Assembly: GCA_026018925.1 (NCBI GenBank)
Contig: JAKSZU010000004.1
Coordinates: 17,824,095-17,888,094 of the forward strand
Source of the DNA: Tupaia tana
Lineage: Eukaryota; Chordata; Mammalia; Scandentia; Tupaiidae
Length of the DNA: 64,000 bases
Direction: 5' to 3'
Each line of letters starts with the position of its first letter. The stretch's first letter is position 1. The notes beneath the pieces were generated by a model. That model worked only from the letters and a program-made list of their open reading frames with translations. It was not told the DNA's origin and did no database searches. Below, in pieces: positions 62,233 through 64,000 of this stretch. Both the position numbers and the translations under genes were made by a program.

Positions 62233-62619
62233 GTTGGTTTGTCGATGTCATTTCTATGAAATAAACATGTACTTCCCCTTTATCAGGAGAGAACTCTGAA
62301 AATGCAGTTTAAGTCTGAATTCTAGGTCTTTGCCAAAACTTCTGAAAAAGCTTTCTAACTGGAAGCTGCATGTGTTTTTCACCATGACCTCAAACCACAT
62401 GTCCCAAATTGGACTCATCCTCGGCCCCACTCACAGCCTCCCTCCTCCTGATTTCTCTTCCTCTCTGCCAGATTTCATCATCCTGCCAGTTACCCAGTCG
62501 TGGAACCTTTATATCATTTCTTAGATCTCTTTCTCCTCTATCCCCATAAGCTCCAAATGCTCACAATGTCAAGCTTTCCCTTAACCAGATATGTAGCTCC
62601 TTGAAAAAATGACTCCTAA
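62233..62619. other. Intron sequence, no element recognised
   Basis: No repeat or exon recognised. Confidence 0.4.
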
Positions 62620-62775
62620 GGGCTGGCAGGTGGCATGATGGATAGAGTGCTGGACTGTCACATAGGCCACCACAGTTTGGGTCCCGGACCTGGAGGCTTG
62701 TCTTTTCACTCTCCCACCCTAGTCAAATTAAATAATAATAATTAATAAAATTGAATAAATCTTTTTTTAAAAAAG
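62620..62775 (+). mobile_element. tRNA-derived SINE, short-body type
   Basis: Head 'agggctggcaggtggcatga', short body, tail with AATAAT units. Flanked by 'aaaaatgactcct' and 'aaaaataactcct'. Confidence 0.88.
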
Positions 62776-63239
62776 AAAAATAACTCCTATTCATATATTA
62801 AGGTCCACACAAAGTACCAAAAGTAACCCTGTAAATTATAGAAGCAGTCCTGACTCTTTTTCTACTTCACCCAGCATTTAGTTGAACCTACAGTATAACA
62901 AAGCAGGCTGTACAGGTGAGTAAGTGGCACTGTCACTAGGCTACAGACGCTTCAAAAGCAGGGACATAGCCTTTTCATTTCTCAGTCACCAGCATCTAAC
63001 ACAGTATCTAGCATAAAAAAGGGCCCCAGTGAATTGGCCAATAAGCTGGGCCTGGCTAGGCATCTGTGTTTTCTCTCTCCATGAATTTCCTGCTGTACTG
63101 GGAATGAAATTTTTCCAGAGCTCAATAACTAGACTCACTACAGCAGTTTTAGAGCAAAACCCTACAAACAAGAGATCCAAGACAGAAAACATTGGGGTGG
63201 GGTAGGGCACACAGTAGGTCCATCCTTGTTCCAAAAAGT

Positions 63240-63615
63240 CAGATCTGAGTCTGTCACTTGTTTGCTCTGAAACCTCTACTGGGTGTCCGCTGCCTCTGCC
63301 AAAACCAAGCTCCTGTGCTGTCACTTAGGCCCTCCATCATCTTGCCCCAGCCCACCCCACTCCTCGACAGAAGACTTAACCCGCAGTCCAGTCAGAAGGG
63401 ACTGTTTCTACCTAACTGCTCTAAACAACCGCTGGCTTCCCACACTTGCACATAATTTGTTCACAGTACCTGTAACATTTTACTACACCTCTCCCCCTAG
63501 TCTGTGAGCTGGAGATGGTGCAGAGACTATGTCTGATTCATCCCTGGATCCCCTACACCCCGCACAGGCTCTAGCATGGAGCAACCACCCAATAAATGTT
63601 AATGAATGAATGGAA
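63240..63615 (+). repeat. L2 LINE 3' end
   Basis: Has 'ccctccatcatcttgcccc', 'tagtctgtgagctggagatg', 'agagactatgtctgattcat' and 'cccaataaatgttaatgaat', the L2 3' signature. Confidence 0.85.
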
Positions 63616-63876
63616 ACATCTGAAATTATTCTCTCCTTAAGCTGTTTCGTTAGACTCTTACTAGCAGACTGAACTGAGTCTGGGTCACTGCCAGGAAGTA
63701 GAAAAACTGCAAAGAAAGAAAAGCAGCATGACCAATGGAAAATAGGTTGTAAGAGTGAGGTGAAAGAAACCACAGCTGTTTAGCCTGAAGATCGGTAGAG
63801 GCCTAACTGAATTCCAGTTTTAAGTACGAAAGAGGTTCTCGTAAAAAAAAAAAAACAAAAAAACACCTCACTCTAG

Positions 63877-64000
63877 GGGACCAGCAGTTGGCATAGTGGC
63901 TACGTCGCTGGACCCCCATGTAGTTGACCACGGTTGGCATCTTGGCCCCAGTGGCTTAAACTCACGCCGGGCACATGTGCATGTGTGCCCGAGATCCCAA
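63877..64000 (+). mobile_element. tRNA-derived SINE, cut by window end
   Basis: Begins 'ggggaccagcagttggcata' and continues past the last base. Confidence 0.9.

Noticed and set aside
63000-64000. MKNK1 promoter
   Set aside because: No CpG island or first-exon pattern is seen before the window end, so it probably lies further on.

Overview
This is a stretch of nuclear DNA from a placental mammal: multi-exon genes with GT/AG introns, CpG depletion outside one CpG island, ancient MIR, L2 and L1 remnants, and a very high load of one young tRNA-derived SINE family (about 40-50 copies in 64 kb). The dominant SINE has a pol III-type head (A box near 'tagcgtaatgg', B box near 'ggttcgagtcc'), a body containing the palindrome-like 'ccccccctggggggt', and an A-rich tail. 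At least one repeat (about 32752-32938) looks like a 7SL/Alu-like segment joined to a tRNA-like head. A 7SL-derived SINE points to Euarchontoglires, and an overwhelming tRNA-derived family alongside 7SL-type SINEs fits a tree shrew (Tupaia). That taxon is an inference, not a database match.

Two protein genes are recognisable, both on the minus strand and head to tail, in the same order as on human chromosome 1p33. KNCN (kinocilin) has four coding exons between 12836 and 15573 and gives an intact 124-residue membrane protein. MKNK1 (MAP kinase-interacting kinase 1, an eIF4E kinase) has eleven coding exons between 22364 and 50729, a 3' UTR with a poly(A) signal at 21285-21290, and at least one upstream exon ending at 60489. 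Its promoter is not seen and probably lies beyond 64000. The MKNK1 reading frame is complete except for one extra base in a run of eight C (minus strand) at 25984-25991, which shifts the frame inside the kinase domain. A sequencing or assembly error is the most likely cause.

Layout: 1-8390 is intergenic (old AT-rich sequence, MIRs, and a cluster of SINEs at 5925-7331). 8390-9035 is an isolated CpG island with no recognised gene. 9036-12835 is intergenic. 12836-15573 is KNCN. 15574-21264 is a GC-rich spacer with local duplications and an AT-rich, homeodomain-site-rich block at 17755-17890 that may be an enhancer. 21265-60579 is MKNK1, with introns filled by SINEs, one antisense L1 3' fragment broken by later insertions, microsatellites and several local duplications. 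60580-64000 is further upstream sequence, probably the first MKNK1 intron, with SINEs and an L2.

No new gene system was found. The most useful observations are the MKNK1 frameshift, the loss of the upstream methionine known from the human long isoform, a possible alternative in-frame MKNK1 exon at 52858-52964, two sites where one SINE landed at the edge of another giving three copies of the same target repeat, and the orphan CpG island.
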